NCBI RefSeq assembly: GCF_900116535.1 | Contig: NZ_FPAU01000001.1 | Coordinates: forward strand, 635,687 to 699,686 | Length of the DNA: 64,000 nt | Source of the DNA: Kosakonia arachidis | Lineage (GTDB): Bacteria > Pseudomonadota > Gammaproteobacteria > Enterobacterales > Enterobacteriaceae | Reading direction: 5' to 3' | Shown here: positions 18,929-29,229 of the stretch, piece by piece | How the letters are laid out: the number at the start of each line of letters is the position of its first letter | Position numbering within the stretch: position 1 is the first letter of the stretch | The notes under the pieces: generated by a model | What the model was told of the DNA's origin: nothing | Database searches by the model: none | Seen by the model: only the letters and a program-made list of their open reading frames with translations | Translations under genes and position numbers: made by a program

Positions 18929-18963
18929 AAGTTAAAAATAAGTTAATGCAAGTTTAAAAAGTT
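18929..18963 (-). promoter_or_regulatory. Four helically phased AAGTT repeats upstream of ybiU
   Basis: AAGTT occurs at 18929, 18940, 18950 and 18959 (spacings 11, 10, 9), read as AACTT toward ybiU, about 53-87 bases before its start. The phasing suggests direct-repeat activator sites or bent A/T DNA. Confidence 0.35.
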
Positions 18964-19036
18964 GATGGGGAGCACAAAGAGCGAAAAGCGGGAACAGAAG
19001 GGAGGAAAAAGCCGGAGCGGGTGCTCCAGCGGGAGA

Positions 19037-19852
19037 TTAGCGGTCGAACGGCGCACTATTTTCGAGCACGGCCTGAATCACGTTCAGCGCGCCCTGATGA
19101 TTATTGTCATCGGTCTGATGGCGGGCAATGGCTTTAATGACATCCCCGGCGTTGCCCATGGCAAAGGAAAATTCCGTCATTCGCAGCATTTCGGCGTCAT
19201 TCCCGCTGTCGCCAATGGTGACGCACTGCTGCGGCGACACGCCCCAGCGTTTAAGCAGGCGGGTAATGCCGTTGGCTTTATGCAGACCAGGGATAATCAA
19301 ATCAACAAAGCCAAAACCGCTGGTGACAGGCTTCATAATGCCATCAAGAGAGACATGCAGTTCATCAATGAGCTGCGGAATATCGCTGTCCGGTAAGTTC
19401 AGCGAGAACTTAAACAGCGTGTCGTCAATCTGCTGGAAATCGCGCACCGGTTTTAAGCGGTAGTAGTGTTTTGACATCAGATCGACAAACTCTGCCGGGG
19501 CGTTCTCGCTTACGTAGGCGCTTTCCAGCCCGCAGGCGACAAAGTTCAGGCTGCTGTCTTTTAACAGTTCACCCATGACGACCTGCGCTTCGTGGCGGGT
19601 CAACTCACCGTGGAACAGTTGCTGGCCATGTTCATACACCAGCGCGCCGTTTTCAGCGACGAAGCTAATCGTCTCTTTCAGTTCCGGGAAGAAGGAGATC
19701 AGCTGGTAGTACTGGTTACCGCTGGCGACGACAAACTCGATACCGCGCTGCTGCAGTTGCTGGAATTGCGCCATAAACCGCGTGCGATCGTACTGCTTGG
19801 CGTCATCAAGGAAAGTTCCATCCATATCCGTGACGATAACTTTGACGGTCAT
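19037..19852 (-). CDS. ybiV: YbiV, HAD-superfamily (Cof-type) sugar phosphatase
   Basis: Cytoplasmic HAD IIB phosphatase, 271 residues, acting on sugar phosphates in E. coli. Asp9 and Asp11 in VTDMDGTF are the nucleophile and acid/base. Other HAD motifs are the [11 protein letters not shown] serine loop, Lys region KPVTSGFGF, and [10 protein letters not shown] for Mg2+. Start at 19852 (MTVKVIV) chosen from the E. coli protein; the frame extends further upstream without support. A TTTCATATGAAA palindrome lies 72-83 bases before the start. Confidence 0.94.
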   Translation of the reverse strand: MTVKVIVTDMDGTFLDDAKQYDRTRFMAQFQQLQQRGIEFVVASGNQYYQLISFFPELKETISFVAENGALVYEHGQQLFHGELTRHEAQVVMGELLKDSSLNFVACGLESAYVSENAPAEFVDLMSKHYYRLKPVRDFQQIDDTLFKFSLNLPDSDIPQLIDELHVSLDGIMKPVTSGFGFVDLIIPGLHKANGITRLLKRWGVSPQQCVTIGDSGNDAEMLRMTEFSFAMGNAGDVIKAIARHQTDDNNHQGALNVIQAVLENSAPFDR

Positions 19853-19923
19853 ATGTTGCGCTCCTGAATATTCTTGTAACGAGCAATATTCTAGAGACAA
19901 TGTGAGCTGATGCACAAATTTTA

Positions 19924-19935
19924 TTTCATATGAAA
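19924..19935. promoter_or_regulatory. Palindrome TTTCATATGAAA upstream of ybiV
   Basis: Identical to the centre of the 26-base palindrome between ybiY and fsaA. Likely the same regulator binds both. Confidence 0.55.
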
Positions 19936-19949
19936 GTTTGGCCGTCGTC

Positions 19950-19984
19950 TTTCGAACCGCAGCCAACGTACCTGCGGTTCGAAA
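19950..19984. terminator. 12-bp stem hairpin between ybiW and ybiV
   Basis: TTTCGAACCGCA at 19950-19961 pairs perfectly with 19973-19984 over an 11-base loop. It lies after the ybiW stop on the minus strand and may end the ybiYW message. Nearby, ATCCGGTAATC is repeated directly at about 20024 and 20039. Confidence 0.5.
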
Positions 19985-20054
19985 TCCATAGGTTAAAAAG
20001 TGTGAAGGGAATGGGGATGGCCGCTATCCGGTAATCAGCCATCCGGTAATCGCA

Positions 20055-22487
20055 TTACAACGTATGCTCGGTACGGGCGATAATATCGTCCTGCGTATCC
20101 GGCGACAGGGCGGTGAAGAACGCCGAGTAACCCGCCACACGCACCACTAAATCGCGGTACTGATCCGGATGCTTTTTCGCTTCCAGCAATGTCTCGCGCG
20201 AGACAATGTTGTACTGAATATGCCAGCCCTTATGCACTTCAAAGAAGGTGCGCAGCAGCACCATCAGTTTCTGCTTGTCGCTCTCGTTTTCCAGCGTTGC
20301 CGGGTTCAGTTTTTGGTTCAACAACACGCCGCCGAGGATCGCTTCGACCGGCAGTTTACCCACCGAACTGATAACCGCTGTCGGGCCGAGATGATCGGTA
20401 CCGGAAGCCGGGCTTGCACCTTCTGCCAGTGGCGTGTGCGCTTTGCGGCCATCCGGCGTCGCCATCGTGGCGGCACCAAACGGCACGTTGGCGGAAATCG
20501 ACGATGTTCCGGCGTAGTAATTTCCGCCAATCGGGCCACGGCCGTAGCGCGGATTATGGTACTGTTTCAACTCGTCGATATAGGTCTGATAGGCGCGCAC
20601 CAGCAGGTTATCCACGCTGTCATCGTCGTTACCGTATTTCGGCGCGCTATTCACCAACCGTTGGCGCAGTTGTTCGTGCGTCAGGCCGTCAAAATCCGCT
20701 GCCAGCGCTTCTGCCAGTTGCTGCTGCCCGATGACGCCCTGATCAAAGACCAGTTTTTTCACTGCAGCCAGGCTGTTGCCGAGGTTGGCGATCCCGACCT
20801 GTAAACCGGAGACCCAGTCATACTTCGCGCCACCCTGTTTGATGCTTTTCGCCCGTTCTATGCAGTCGTCAACCAGCGCCGAGCAGAGAATATCCGGCAC
20901 GTTCTCTTCCAGCATGGTATCGACGACGTACTCGATCTCGATGGATTTACGCGTGTAATAGCGGATCTGCCGATCCCACGCCTGCATCACGTCATCAAAT
21001 GCCGCAAAATTACCGCTGGAAAGCGCTTTGCTCTGCGGTAGGAAAACCTTGCCGCTGGTGGCGTCGCGACCGCCTTCCAGCGCGGCCAACATCACGCGGG
21101 CGAAGTTGATAAAACTCATGCCGGTGCAGCGGTAACCCCATTTGCCGCCAACGGCGGTTTCGATACAGCCAATTGCGGCATAGTCGTAGGCATCGGTTGT
21201 TTCGACGCCCAGTTTGATAAATTCCGGGATCACAATTTCGTCGTTATTGAACGCCGGCATGCCGAAGCCGCAGCGGATCACCTGCACGCAGGCGTCGAGG
21301 AAGTCGTTGCTCATCCCGGCGTGGTAACGCACGCTCAGGTTCGGCTGCGTGGAGCGCAGACGACCACAGGATTCCAGAATTGCATATGACAGCGGGTTTA
21401 CCGCATCCTGCGCTGCGCCGTTAACCCACTGCTGCCCGCCGATGGTGACGTTCTGGTACAGCGGGCTACCCGCCGATGCTTTCGAGTGCGAGCCGGAACG
21501 GATCTTGTTCACTTCCAGCAGCTTCAGCCAACAACTGTGCAGCAACTCGATGGCATCTTCTCGTTGTAATGACTGTTGCAGTTCAACATCGCGGCGGTAG
21601 TAGGGATAAAGATACTGATCCATGCGGCCGAACGAGACCGAGTGGCCGTTGGATTCAATTTGCAAAATCAACTGGATAAAATAGCAAAGCTGCAACGCCT
21701 GCCAGAAAGTTTTCGGCGGTTCATGGGCAATAATCAGGCAGTTTTCTGCCATTGCCAGCAGTTCGTCGCGACGGCTTAGGCGCGTTTCTTCACCCGCCAT
21801 TTTCCGTGCCAGATCGGCAAAACGCTCAATATGCAGGCTCACAGCCTCAAGCACAATATCGATCGCTTTCAGGAACTGGTCACCGTGCAGATCGTCAAGC
21901 ACCGTCAGGTTGATGCGTGTGCGGCGTTCGTCCACTTTATGCCGCAGGCCATCCAGCCCTTTCTCCAGCAGCAGTGGAAAGTTGACGGCGAGGTGCGCAT
22001 CGCCGGAGGTCATATTGCCTTCGGCTTTAATAATGCCGGTGTCGAGCAGCGCTTTTTGTTCGTCGGTAAACATGCCATAACAACGATCCTGTACCGTCTG
22101 GCCGCGCCACCACGGGCAGATCCCATGCAGTATACGCTTGTTCTCTTCGCTGACGGCAAAACCGGCACCGGGTCGATCCGCCAGTTCGTCAATCTCTTTT
22201 TCAATCCACGAAACGGTGTATTCCGGAAAGATCGGCGCGGCGCGAACTTCGCTGGCCTGGTTGCCGATGATCAACTCGTCATGCTTGATCCAGATCGTAC
22301 GCTGTGCCAGATGGTGTGCCAGCGCCAACGCGCGACGCACTGGCAGAGGTTTATCCATATTAAGCTGATAAATCTGTGTGTAATGACGGGCGCGCTCGGT
22401 ACAGACAGGCGGTTTAACAATATGAACCAGCGCCGTTTTATGCGCTTTGATGCGGTCAGTCAGCGTGTTCAGTTGCAGGGTAGTCAT
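20055..22487 (-). CDS. ybiW: YbiW, pyruvate formate-lyase-like glycyl radical enzyme
   Basis: 810 residues, same as E. coli YbiW. The C-terminal glycyl radical motif RVAGYSAFF places the radical on about Gly786. The active-site Cys-x-Glu is seen in AAIGCIETAVGG, a pattern shared with dehydratase/decarboxylase-type glycyl radical enzymes, while PFL itself has Cys-Cys. Oxygen sensitive by family. The substrate of YbiW is not established to my knowledge. It follows its activase gene ybiY by 4 bases in one operon, with an FNR-like site upstream, so anaerobic expression is expected. Confidence 0.93.
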   Translation of the reverse strand: MTTLQLNTLTDRIKAHKTALVHIVKPPVCTERARHYTQIYQLNMDKPLPVRRALALAHHLAQRTIWIKHDELIIGNQASEVRAAPIFPEYTVSWIEKEIDELADRPGAGFAVSEENKRILHGICPWWRGQTVQDRCYGMFTDEQKALLDTGIIKAEGNMTSGDAHLAVNFPLLLEKGLDGLRHKVDERRTRINLTVLDDLHGDQFLKAIDIVLEAVSLHIERFADLARKMAGEETRLSRRDELLAMAENCLIIAHEPPKTFWQALQLCYFIQLILQIESNGHSVSFGRMDQYLYPYYRRDVELQQSLQREDAIELLHSCWLKLLEVNKIRSGSHSKASAGSPLYQNVTIGGQQWVNGAAQDAVNPLSYAILESCGRLRSTQPNLSVRYHAGMSNDFLDACVQVIRCGFGMPAFNNDEIVIPEFIKLGVETTDAYDYAAIGCIETAVGGKWGYRCTGMSFINFARVMLAALEGGRDATSGKVFLPQSKALSSGNFAAFDDVMQAWDRQIRYYTRKSIEIEYVVDTMLEENVPDILCSALVDDCIERAKSIKQGGAKYDWVSGLQVGIANLGNSLAAVKKLVFDQGVIGQQQLAEALAADFDGLTHEQLRQRLVNSAPKYGNDDDSVDNLLVRAYQTYIDELKQYHNPRYGRGPIGGNYYAGTSSISANVPFGAATMATPDGRKAHTPLAEGASPASGTDHLGPTAVISSVGKLPVEAILGGVLLNQKLNPATLENESDKQKLMVLLRTFFEVHKGWHIQYNIVSRETLLEAKKHPDQYRDLVVRVAGYSAFFTALSPDTQDDIIARTEHTL

Positions 22488-22491
22488 GATG

Positions 22492-23391
22492 TTATCCTCG
22501 TAATGTCGCCGTCAGCCCTTTCTGGCTGGCAAAATTCTCGGCAAATGCCAGCAATTGCGGGGTATCGAGCGGCTTTTCTGGGGCGTTGTAGGGTTCGCCA
22601 AGCAGGTGATACTTATTCATGCCCAGCGTGTGGTAAGGCAAAAAATGGATGTCGCTGACGTTCAGCTCGTCGGCGGCAAAGGTAGTAATGGCTTTGATCG
22701 ACGCTTCGTCAGCATTAAAACCGGGGATCAGTGGCACGCGAATGATCATCTTTTTCCCCGCCTGCGCCAGCCGTTTCAGGTTCTCGAGCACGCGCCTGGC
22801 CGAACCGCCAGTCCACTGACGAAACACCGCGTCATCAATGTGCTTCAAATCCGCCAGAAACAGATCAACATAAGGCAAGGAAGGCTCGATATAGCGCCAC
22901 GGCACATGCAGGCAGGTTTCCACCGCCGTATGAATACCTTGCCGGTGGCTGCTTTGCAGTAGTGCCTGCGCCAGTTGCGGATTCATAAATGGTTCCCCGC
23001 CAGAAAGGGTAATACCGCCACCGCTGCGCAGGTAAAAAGGTTTATCTCGCAGCACCACGGCCATGATTTCATCCACACTTTTCGTTTCACCGCAGATGCT
23101 CAGCGCCTGGGTTGGGCAGCAATCAGTCAGGGCGTTAAGTTGCGCATCGTTTAGCTTTTCCCGGTGGATCAGCAAACCGTTCAGCGTACGCTCAATGACC
23201 TGCGGTGCAGCCTGCTGACACAAATCGCAACCTGCAAGGCACAGGCGTGCATCAAACAGCACATCACGCGTGCGGGATCGGCTTTCCGGGTTCTGGCACC
23301 AGCGGCAACTCAGTGAGCAGCCCTTCAGAAAGACCACCGTACGGATGCCGGGGCCATCATGGGTGGAATAACGCTGAATATTGAAAATCAT
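22492..23391 (-). CDS. ybiY: YbiY, radical-SAM glycyl radical enzyme activase
   Basis: 299 residues. Installs the glycyl radical on YbiW using S-adenosylmethionine. The radical-SAM cluster motif CSLSCRWC (CxxxCxxC) follows [15 protein letters not shown], and two further Cys groups form a ferredoxin-like insert (CLAGCDLC and [11 protein letters not shown]). [11 protein letters not shown] is the SAM-contact region. Start at 23391 (MIFNIQ) chosen because GGAGG lies just upstream and E. coli YbiY begins there; the frame extends 7 codons further. First gene of the operon with ybiW. Confidence 0.93.
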   Translation of the reverse strand: MIFNIQRYSTHDGPGIRTVVFLKGCSLSCRWCQNPESRSRTRDVLFDARLCLAGCDLCQQAAPQVIERTLNGLLIHREKLNDAQLNALTDCCPTQALSICGETKSVDEIMAVVLRDKPFYLRSGGGITLSGGEPFMNPQLAQALLQSSHRQGIHTAVETCLHVPWRYIEPSLPYVDLFLADLKHIDDAVFRQWTGGSARRVLENLKRLAQAGKKMIIRVPLIPGFNADEASIKAITTFAADELNVSDIHFLPYHTLGMNKYHLLGEPYNAPEKPLDTPQLLAFAENFASQKGLTATLRG

Positions 23392-23421
23392 AATTTGCCT
23401 CCGGTACTTCATTTGAATATT

Positions 23422-23447
23422 AAATAACTTTCATATGAAAGTTATTT
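23422..23447. promoter_or_regulatory. 26-bp perfect palindrome between ybiY and fsaA
   Basis: The palindrome is centred on TTTCATATGAAA, with arms extending to AAATAAC and GTTATTT. It lies 31-56 bases before ybiY and 79-104 before fsaA, so it can control both directions. The core is shared with the sites before ybiV and ybiU. Confidence 0.7.
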
Positions 23448-23460
23448 TGATAAAGGTCAA
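23447..23460. promoter_or_regulatory. FNR-like box between ybiY and fsaA
   Basis: TTGATAAAGGTCAA matches the FNR consensus TTGAT-N4-ATCAA in 9 of 10 defined positions. Its centre is about 62 bases before the ybiY start, suited to anaerobic activation of an oxygen-sensitive enzyme pair. It overlaps the last base of the adjacent palindrome. Confidence 0.55.
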
Positions 23461-23525
23461 CGCTTAGGCAGGTTGTCGCGTGATAGCGTTAAAGCATGCG
23501 AAAACTCACACTTCAGGTGAAAACG

Positions 23526-24188
23526 ATGGAACTCTATCTTGATACCTCTGATGTCGCGGCAGTGAAGAAACTGGCGCGTATTTTCCCGCTGGCGGGTGTA
23601 ACCACGAACCCCAGCATTGTTGCCAGCGGCGCAGTGCCAATTGAGAAACTGTTGCCCGCCTTGCATGAGGCGCTGGACGGCCGTGGGCGGCTGTTTGCCC
23701 AGGTGCTGGCCAATAACGCTGCGGATATGGTGGCTGAAGCGCATAAGCTGCGGGGAATGGTGGCCGATCTGGTGGTGAAAGTACCGGTGACGTCAGAAGG
23801 CCTGGCGGCCATCAAGCGCTTAAAGGTTGAAGGTATCCCAACGCTCGGGACCGCCGTTTACGGCGCAGCACAGGGATTGCTGGCGGCGCTGGCGGGCGCA
23901 GAGTATATCGCGCCGTATGTTAACCGCGTGGATGCGCAGGGCGGCGACGGAATTCAGACCGTGACGGATTTGCAGCGCCTGCTCACACTGCATGCGCCGC
24001 AGTCGAACGTGCTGGCGGCGAGCTTTAAAACACCGCGCCAGGCGCTGGATTGCCTGCTGGCGGGCTGCGCATCTATCACGCTGCCGCTGGATGTCGCACA
24101 GCAGATGATTGCCGCTCCGGCGGTGAGTGCGGCCGTTGGGAAATTTGAACAGGACTGGCTGGTGGCCTTTGGACGTGTCACGCTCTGA
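23526..24188 (+). CDS. fsaA: Fructose-6-phosphate aldolase FsaA
   Basis: Transaldolase-family aldolase cleaving fructose 6-phosphate into dihydroxyacetone and glyceraldehyde 3-phosphate. 220 residues, as in E. coli. Schiff-base Lys85 is in [23 protein letters not shown] and TNPSI are family signatures. Start at 23526 chosen over an ATG ten codons upstream to match the known terminus. Divergent from ybiYW and sharing its control region. With ybiV and ybiWY it forms a sugar-phosphate/dihydroxyacetone-themed neighbourhood. Confidence 0.95.
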   Translation: MELYLDTSDVAAVKKLARIFPLAGVTTNPSIVASGAVPIEKLLPALHEALDGRGRLFAQVLANNAADMVAEAHKLRGMVADLVVKVPVTSEGLAAIKRLKVEGIPTLGTAVYGAAQGLLAALAGAEYIAPYVNRVDAQGGDGIQTVTDLQRLLTLHAPQSNVLAASFKTPRQALDCLLAGCASITLPLDVAQQMIAAPAVSAAVGKFEQDWLVAFGRVTL

Positions 24189-24193
24189 GTGAT

Positions 24194-24221
24194 AAGCCGG
24201 GTGGCGCACCATCCGGCAATA
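24194..24221. repeat. REP-like palindrome between fsaA and moeB
   Basis: AGCCGGGTGG..CCATCCGGC form an imperfect stem between convergent genes, in the style of enterobacterial REP elements. It may also end fsaA and moeA/moeB messages. Confidence 0.45.
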
Positions 24222-24224
24222 ACG

Positions 24225-24974
24225 TCAGCCGCCGCACACCTCACAGGTGGGATTTCGTGGCAGTTTCATTTCGCGGAACTGGCAGGTCATCGCATCATAC
24301 ATGACGATTTTTCCCGCCGCTGGCGTGCCATAGTGCGCCAGTACTTTTATCGCTTCCATCGCCTGCAACGAACCAATCACGCCCACCAATGGTGCCATCA
24401 CCCCAGCTTCCACGCAGGTCAACGCGTTTTCGCCAAACAGACGACTCAGACAACGGTAGCAGGGGGTATTTTCTTGCCAGGTAAAGACACTGATCTGCCC
24501 CTCCATACGGATGGCCGCGCCGGAAACCAACGGCACTTTATGCTGAAAACAACCCGCGTTGAGTTGATTACGAATGGCGACATTATCAGTGCAGTCCAGC
24601 ACCAGGTCATGGGCGGCAATTTGCGCGAACAGCGCTGTTTCATCCAGCAGCGCATTGATGACGGTGTACTGTACGTGCGGGTTAATGCGCAGCAGCGATT
24701 CACGGGCGGAATCTACTTTTGCCGCACCGATATTCGCATCGCTGTGTAGCGTCTGGCGTTGCAGATTGGAGAACGCCACAGTATCGAAATCGAGCAGCGT
24801 CATCTGTCCGGCACCCGCTGCCGCCAGATACTGTGCGGCAGCGCAACCCAGCCCCCCCAGGCCGACCACCAGCACGCTGGCAGTTTTTAACCGCTCCTGA
24901 CCGTCAAAATCAAAACCACGCAGAATGATCTGCCGGTTGTAGCGCATCATCTCCGCATCGCTGAGTTCAACCAT
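24225..24974 (-). CDS. moeB: Molybdopterin-synthase adenylyltransferase MoeB
   Basis: Adenylates the C-terminal glycine of MoaD so that it can receive sulfur for molybdopterin synthesis. 249 residues as in E. coli. The Rossmann ATP loop is GLGGLGCAAAQYLAAAG, and two zinc CxxC pairs are CYRC and CEVC near the C-terminus. It begins 2 bases after moeA ends, forming the moeAB operon. Confidence 0.95.
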   Translation of the reverse strand: MVELSDAEMMRYNRQIILRGFDFDGQERLKTASVLVVGLGGLGCAAAQYLAAAGAGQMTLLDFDTVAFSNLQRQTLHSDANIGAAKVDSARESLLRINPHVQYTVINALLDETALFAQIAAHDLVLDCTDNVAIRNQLNAGCFQHKVPLVSGAAIRMEGQISVFTWQENTPCYRCLSRLFGENALTCVEAGVMAPLVGVIGSLQAMEAIKVLAHYGTPAAGKIVMYDAMTCQFREMKLPRNPTCEVCGG

Positions 24975-24976
24975 CT

Positions 24977-26209
24977 TTAGACTCCAAACAGAGGGGTAAA
25001 CATCTCAACGTCCACCCATTCGCCCGCTTCGACATTGCCGCGCTCGCGCTCCAGCACCACGAAACAGTTACCCTGGCTGAATGAACTGAATATGTGCGAA
25101 CCCTGATGGCCGGTACTCCGCACTTCCAGCGAGCCATCTTCGCCACGGTTTACTATGCCGCGCTGGAAATCGAGACGCCCCGGTGTCTTTTTCAACCGCT
25201 CCATGGCGCGGGCGCGAAAACGCAGCGGCTGGAACGTGGCCGTATCGCCACTCAGTTTTGCCAGCAACGGCTGCACCAGTTGGTAGAAGGTGAGGACAGC
25301 GGAAACCGGATTGCCGGGCAGACCGCAGAACCAGCTTTGGCTCAGCTTACCGAAGGCGAACGGTTTGCCGGGCTTAATCGCCAGTTTCCAGAAGGCGATT
25401 TCACCCAGTTCGTCGAGGATGGTTTTCGTATAATCGGCTTCGCCTACGGACACGCCACCGGAGCTGATGACCACATCGGCTTGCTGATCTGCGGCAATAA
25501 AGGTCGCGCGCAGTTTTTCCGGATCGTCAGGAATAATGCCGAGGTTAATCACCTCGTAACCCAGTTGCGCCAGCATCAGATGGATAGCCAGGCGGTTGGT
25601 ATCATAAATTTGCCCGTCGGCCAGCGGTTGCCCCGGCAGTTGCAGTTCATCACCGGTAGAGAACAGCGCCACACGGACTTTACGCAACACGGCAACTTCA
25701 GCAATACCCAGCGACGCCAGCACTGGCAACTCGGCGGCGGTCAGTTTGGTACCGGCGCGAAACACCACGGCGTTTTTGCTGATATCTTCACCGGCCCTGC
25801 GGATATTCTGATTTTGGCGTACCCCGGCGGTAAAGCGGATACCGGCGTCCGTTTGTTCGGTTTGCTCCTGCATCACGACAGCATCGCAACCGGCAGGAAT
25901 CGGCGCACCAGTCATAATGCGCACGCAGGTGCCAGCCGGCCACTCGCCTGCGAAAGGCTGCCCGGCAAAGGCTTTGCCCGCCACCGGTAAAGCGCTGCCG
26001 TTATTGACATCGGCGAGACGCACGGCATAACCGTCCATCGCCGAGTTATCAAAACCAGGGACATTTAGCGGGGAGATAATATCTTCTGCCACTACGCGGC
26101 CAAAGCAGGCGATGAGCGGCAATGTTTCGCTTTCTGTCAGCGGCGAGATGTGTGACAACATCTGTGACAGGGCCGTCTCCAGTGAGATCAGGCCATTTGA
26201 TGATTCCAT
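24977..26209 (-). CDS. moeA: Molybdopterin molybdenumtransferase MoeA
   Basis: Inserts molybdate into adenylated molybdopterin in cofactor synthesis. 410 residues. MoeA signatures visible are [14 protein letters not shown]-like [36 protein letters not shown], and [14 protein letters not shown] in the MogA-like domain. Start at 26209 (MESSNGL) selected by comparison with E. coli; an upstream extension in the same frame is unsupported. First gene of moeAB and divergent from iaaA. Confidence 0.94.
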   Translation of the reverse strand: MESSNGLISLETALSQMLSHISPLTESETLPLIACFGRVVAEDIISPLNVPGFDNSAMDGYAVRLADVNNGSALPVAGKAFAGQPFAGEWPAGTCVRIMTGAPIPAGCDAVVMQEQTEQTDAGIRFTAGVRQNQNIRRAGEDISKNAVVFRAGTKLTAAELPVLASLGIAEVAVLRKVRVALFSTGDELQLPGQPLADGQIYDTNRLAIHLMLAQLGYEVINLGIIPDDPEKLRATFIAADQQADVVISSGGVSVGEADYTKTILDELGEIAFWKLAIKPGKPFAFGKLSQSWFCGLPGNPVSAVLTFYQLVQPLLAKLSGDTATFQPLRFRARAMERLKKTPGRLDFQRGIVNRGEDGSLEVRSTGHQGSHIFSSFSQGNCFVVLERERGNVEAGEWVDVEMFTPLFGV

Positions 26210-26372
26210 ATTTACTGTCCTGCACAATGCGTTAAGGGACACATTATGGCAGAAAAGGCGTGTCGCCAACACGCTTCGCGGCTACCTCGTTGTAATCACA
26301 TCGCTTTACATCGTTGTAACGAATTTCTATATTCAGAAATCGTCGGAAACGAAGAGAACCCGGGCAACATAA

Positions 26373-27314
26373 ATGGTGAAAGCGGTAATCGCAATACATG
26401 GCGGGGCGGGAGCTATCGCCCGTGCGCAGATGAGCCAGCAACAAGAACTGTGTTATGTCGAGGCGCTCTCTTCGATTGTCGAAACCGGCCAGCGGATGCT
26501 GAATGCGGGAGAAAGCGCGCTGGACGTGGTCACTGAAGCGGTGCGCTTGCTGGAAGAGTGTCCGCTGTTCAACGCCGGGATCGGCGCGGTATTCACTCGC
26601 GATGAAACCCACGAACTTGATGCCTGCGTGATGGATGGCAACACGCTGCATGCCGGAGCCGTCGCGGGCGTCAGCCGCCTGCGCAACCCAATTCTGGCGG
26701 CGCGTCTGGTAATGGAGCAAAGCCCGCATGTCTTAATGATTGGCAAAGGGGCGGAGGATTTCGCCTTTTCGCACGGTATGGCCGAGGTTTCCCCGACGAT
26801 CTTCTCCACGCCGGCGCGTTTTCAGCAACTGTTGCAGGCGCGGGCAAACGGGCAAACGGTGCTCGATCATGGCTCTGCGCCGCTCGATGAGAGCAAAAAA
26901 TTCGGTACTGTGGGTGCGGTGGCGCTCGATAAACAAGGGAACCTTGCCGCCGCCACCTCGACCGGCGGTATGACCAACAAACTGCCGGGACGCGTCGGCG
27001 ACAGCCCATTACCGGGTGCCGGGTGTTATGCCAATAACGCCAGCGTGGCAGTCTCCTGTACTGGTACCGGCGAAGTCTTTATCCGCACACTGGCTGCGTA
27101 CGATATTGCGGCGCTGATGGACTACGGCGGATTAAGCCTGCACGAAGCCTGCGAAGCGGTAGTGATGGATAAACTCCCGGTGCTGGGGGGGAGCGGCGGG
27201 CTGATTGCTATCGATCGTGAAGGCAATGTCGCATTGCCGTTTAACAGTGAAGGCATGTACCGTGCCTGGGGCTATGCTGGCGACGCGCCAAACGTTGGCA
27301 TTTATCGTGAATAA
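26373..27314 (+). CDS. iaaA: Isoaspartyl peptidase / L-asparaginase IaaA
   Basis: Ntn-hydrolase that removes isoaspartyl residues from peptides and cleaves asparagine. It self-processes before Thr179 ([10 protein letters not shown]), which becomes the nucleophile. 313 residues; HGGAGAIAR near the start and [16 protein letters not shown] are substrate-binding motifs. It is followed after 10 bases by gsiA, as in E. coli, so it probably heads the iaaA-gsiABCD operon and may process peptides imported by Gsi. Confidence 0.95.
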   Translation: MVKAVIAIHGGAGAIARAQMSQQQELCYVEALSSIVETGQRMLNAGESALDVVTEAVRLLEECPLFNAGIGAVFTRDETHELDACVMDGNTLHAGAVAGVSRLRNPILAARLVMEQSPHVLMIGKGAEDFAFSHGMAEVSPTIFSTPARFQQLLQARANGQTVLDHGSAPLDESKKFGTVGAVALDKQGNLAAATSTGGMTNKLPGRVGDSPLPGAGCYANNASVAVSCTGTGEVFIRTLAAYDIAALMDYGGLSLHEACEAVVMDKLPVLGGSGGLIAIDREGNVALPFNSEGMYRAWGYAGDAPNVGIYRE

Positions 27315-27324
27315 GGAGAGTGGG

Positions 27325-29196
27325 GTGTCGTACGGGGTAGAGACAGATGCCGATGTGGTGCTGGATGTCCGCAATCTGAATATCGGTTTTCGTGATGAAA
27401 AAGCGCTGGCCCCGGCAGTACGTCACCTTTCATTTTCTCTGAAGCGTGGAGAAACGCTGGCGATTGTCGGCGAGTCCGGCTCCGGTAAATCGGTGACGGC
27501 GCTGTCGCTGCTGCGCCTGATTGAACCGGCGGGCGGTGAAGTGAGCTGCGATCATATGCGTCTGACGCGGCGAAATCGCCAGAAAGTGGAGCTGACCCGC
27601 CTCTCTTCATCGCAAATGCGCAGCGTGCGTGGTGCTGACATTGCGATGATTTTTCAGGAACCGATGACCTCGCTCAACCCGGTTTTCCCGGTTGGTGAGC
27701 AGATAGCCGAGTCGATTCGTCTGCACCAGCGGCTGGGGCGTGAAGATGCGATGAACGAAGCGCGGCGTATGCTCGACCTGGTGCGCATTCCGGAGTCGCA
27801 GGCCATTTTATCCAGTTTTCCGCATCAACTGTCCGGCGGCATGCGCCAGCGAGTGATGATTGCCATGGCGCTGTCGTGTCGTCCGGCGGTGCTGATCGCC
27901 GACGAGCCGACTACCGCGCTGGATGTCACCATTCAGGCGCAGATCCTGCAACTGATCGCGGTGCTGCAAAAAGAGATGTCGATGGGGGTAATTTTTATCA
28001 CTCACGATATGGGCGTGGTGGCGGATGTCGCCGATCGGGTGCTGGTGATGAAGGATGGCGAAGCAGTAGAGACTGGCTCGGCCGATCAGGTTTTCAATGC
28101 ACCGTCTCATCCTTATACCAAAGTGCTGCTGGCCGCGGTGCCTAAACTCGGCGCGATGAATGGCAGCAACCTGCCGCGTCGTTTTCCGCTAATTTCCATG
28201 AAAAACCCTCTGTATCAGGAAGCAGAAACCGAACAGAATACCGTGGTACCGGGCGAATCGATTTTGCAGGTGCGCGACCTGGAAGTGCGCTTTCCGCTGC
28301 GCAGCGGCATTCTCAACCGCGTGACCAAAGAGGTGCATGCGGTGGAAGGCATCAGCTTTGATCTCTGGCCGGGCGAAACGCTGTCGCTGGTCGGTGAATC
28401 TGGCTGCGGAAAGTCAACTACCGGGCGGGCGTTGCTGCGGCTGGTGGAGAGTCAGGGTGGTTCGATTATCTTTAACGGCCAGCGGATCGACACGTTGCCG
28501 GACAGTAAATTGAAACAGGTGCGTCGCGATATTCAGTTTATTTTCCAGGATCCTTATGCTTCGCTGGATCCCCGCCAGACGGTAGGCGATTCGATTATCG
28601 AGCCGCTGCGGGTGCACAATTTATTAGCGGAAAATGAGGGGCATCAGCGGATTGAGTGGTTGCTGGAACGTGTAGGCCTGAAACCGGAACACGCCTGGCG
28701 CTATCCACATGAATTTTCTGGTGGCCAGCGGCAGCGTATCTGCATTGCCCGTGCGCTGGCGTTGAATCCGCGTGTCGTGGTAGCGGATGAGTCGGTCTCA
28801 GCGCTGGATGTCTCAATCCGTGCGCAGATTATCAATTTATTACTCGATCTTCAGCGTGAAATGGGGATCGCGTTCCTGTTTATTTCCCACGATATGGCAG
28901 TGGTGGAGCGCATCAGCCACCGGGTGGCGGTAATGTACCTTGGGCAGATTGTTGAGATTGGCCCGCGCCGCGCGGTATTCGAAAACCCGCAACACCCCTA
29001 TACGCGCAAATTAATGTCGGCGGTTCCGGTGGCTGATCCTGCGCATACCCATGCGCAAAGAGTGCTGCTATCTGATGACATGCCCAGCAATATCCTCAAG
29101 CTCGGCGAGTCTATGCAACGCGTGCAGTTGCAGAATGTGGGGCCGGGGCACTATGTCGCCTGTTCCACGCCTGGCAGTACGCAGTCCCGTTTTTAA
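27325..29196 (+). CDS. gsiA: Glutathione ABC importer, ATPase GsiA
   Basis: Double-cassette ATPase powering glutathione uptake. 623 residues, equal to E. coli GsiA. Walker A motifs GESGSGKS and GESGCGKS, signature motifs LSGGMRQR and FSGGQRQR, Walker [13 protein letters not shown] and [11 protein letters not shown]. The second has Ser where most members have Pro-Thr, as expected for GsiA relatives. Start is GTG at 27325 with AAGGAG 6 bases upstream; the frame is open further upstream inside iaaA but without a ribosome site. Confidence 0.95.
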   Translation: MSYGVETDADVVLDVRNLNIGFRDEKALAPAVRHLSFSLKRGETLAIVGESGSGKSVTALSLLRLIEPAGGEVSCDHMRLTRRNRQKVELTRLSSSQMRSVRGADIAMIFQEPMTSLNPVFPVGEQIAESIRLHQRLGREDAMNEARRMLDLVRIPESQAILSSFPHQLSGGMRQRVMIAMALSCRPAVLIADEPTTALDVTIQAQILQLIAVLQKEMSMGVIFITHDMGVVADVADRVLVMKDGEAVETGSADQVFNAPSHPYTKVLLAAVPKLGAMNGSNLPRRFPLISMKNPLYQEAETEQNTVVPGESILQVRDLEVRFPLRSGILNRVTKEVHAVEGISFDLWPGETLSLVGESGCGKSTTGRALLRLVESQGGSIIFNGQRIDTLPDSKLKQVRRDIQFIFQDPYASLDPRQTVGDSIIEPLRVHNLLAENEGHQRIEWLLERVGLKPEHAWRYPHEFSGGQRQRICIARALALNPRVVVADESVSALDVSIRAQIINLLLDLQREMGIAFLFISHDMAVVERISHRVAVMYLGQIVEIGPRRAVFENPQHPYTRKLMSAVPVADPAHTHAQRVLLSDDMPSNILKLGESMQRVQLQNVGPGHYVACSTPGSTQSRF

Positions 29197-29229
29197 CTGA
29201 GCAGTGGCAGGGTTATTCAGGAGAGCAAC

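Noticed and set aside
19950-19984. GGTTCGAAATCC within the hairpin resembles a tRNA T-arm or an att core.
   Set aside because: No acceptor, anticodon or D arm can be built around it; it is better explained as a terminator-like stem.
26281-26330. Repeated CGTTGTAA and an imperfect inverted repeat in the moeA-iaaA control region, considered as a ModE site.
   Set aside because: The half sites do not match the ModE consensus in sequence and spacing well enough to call.
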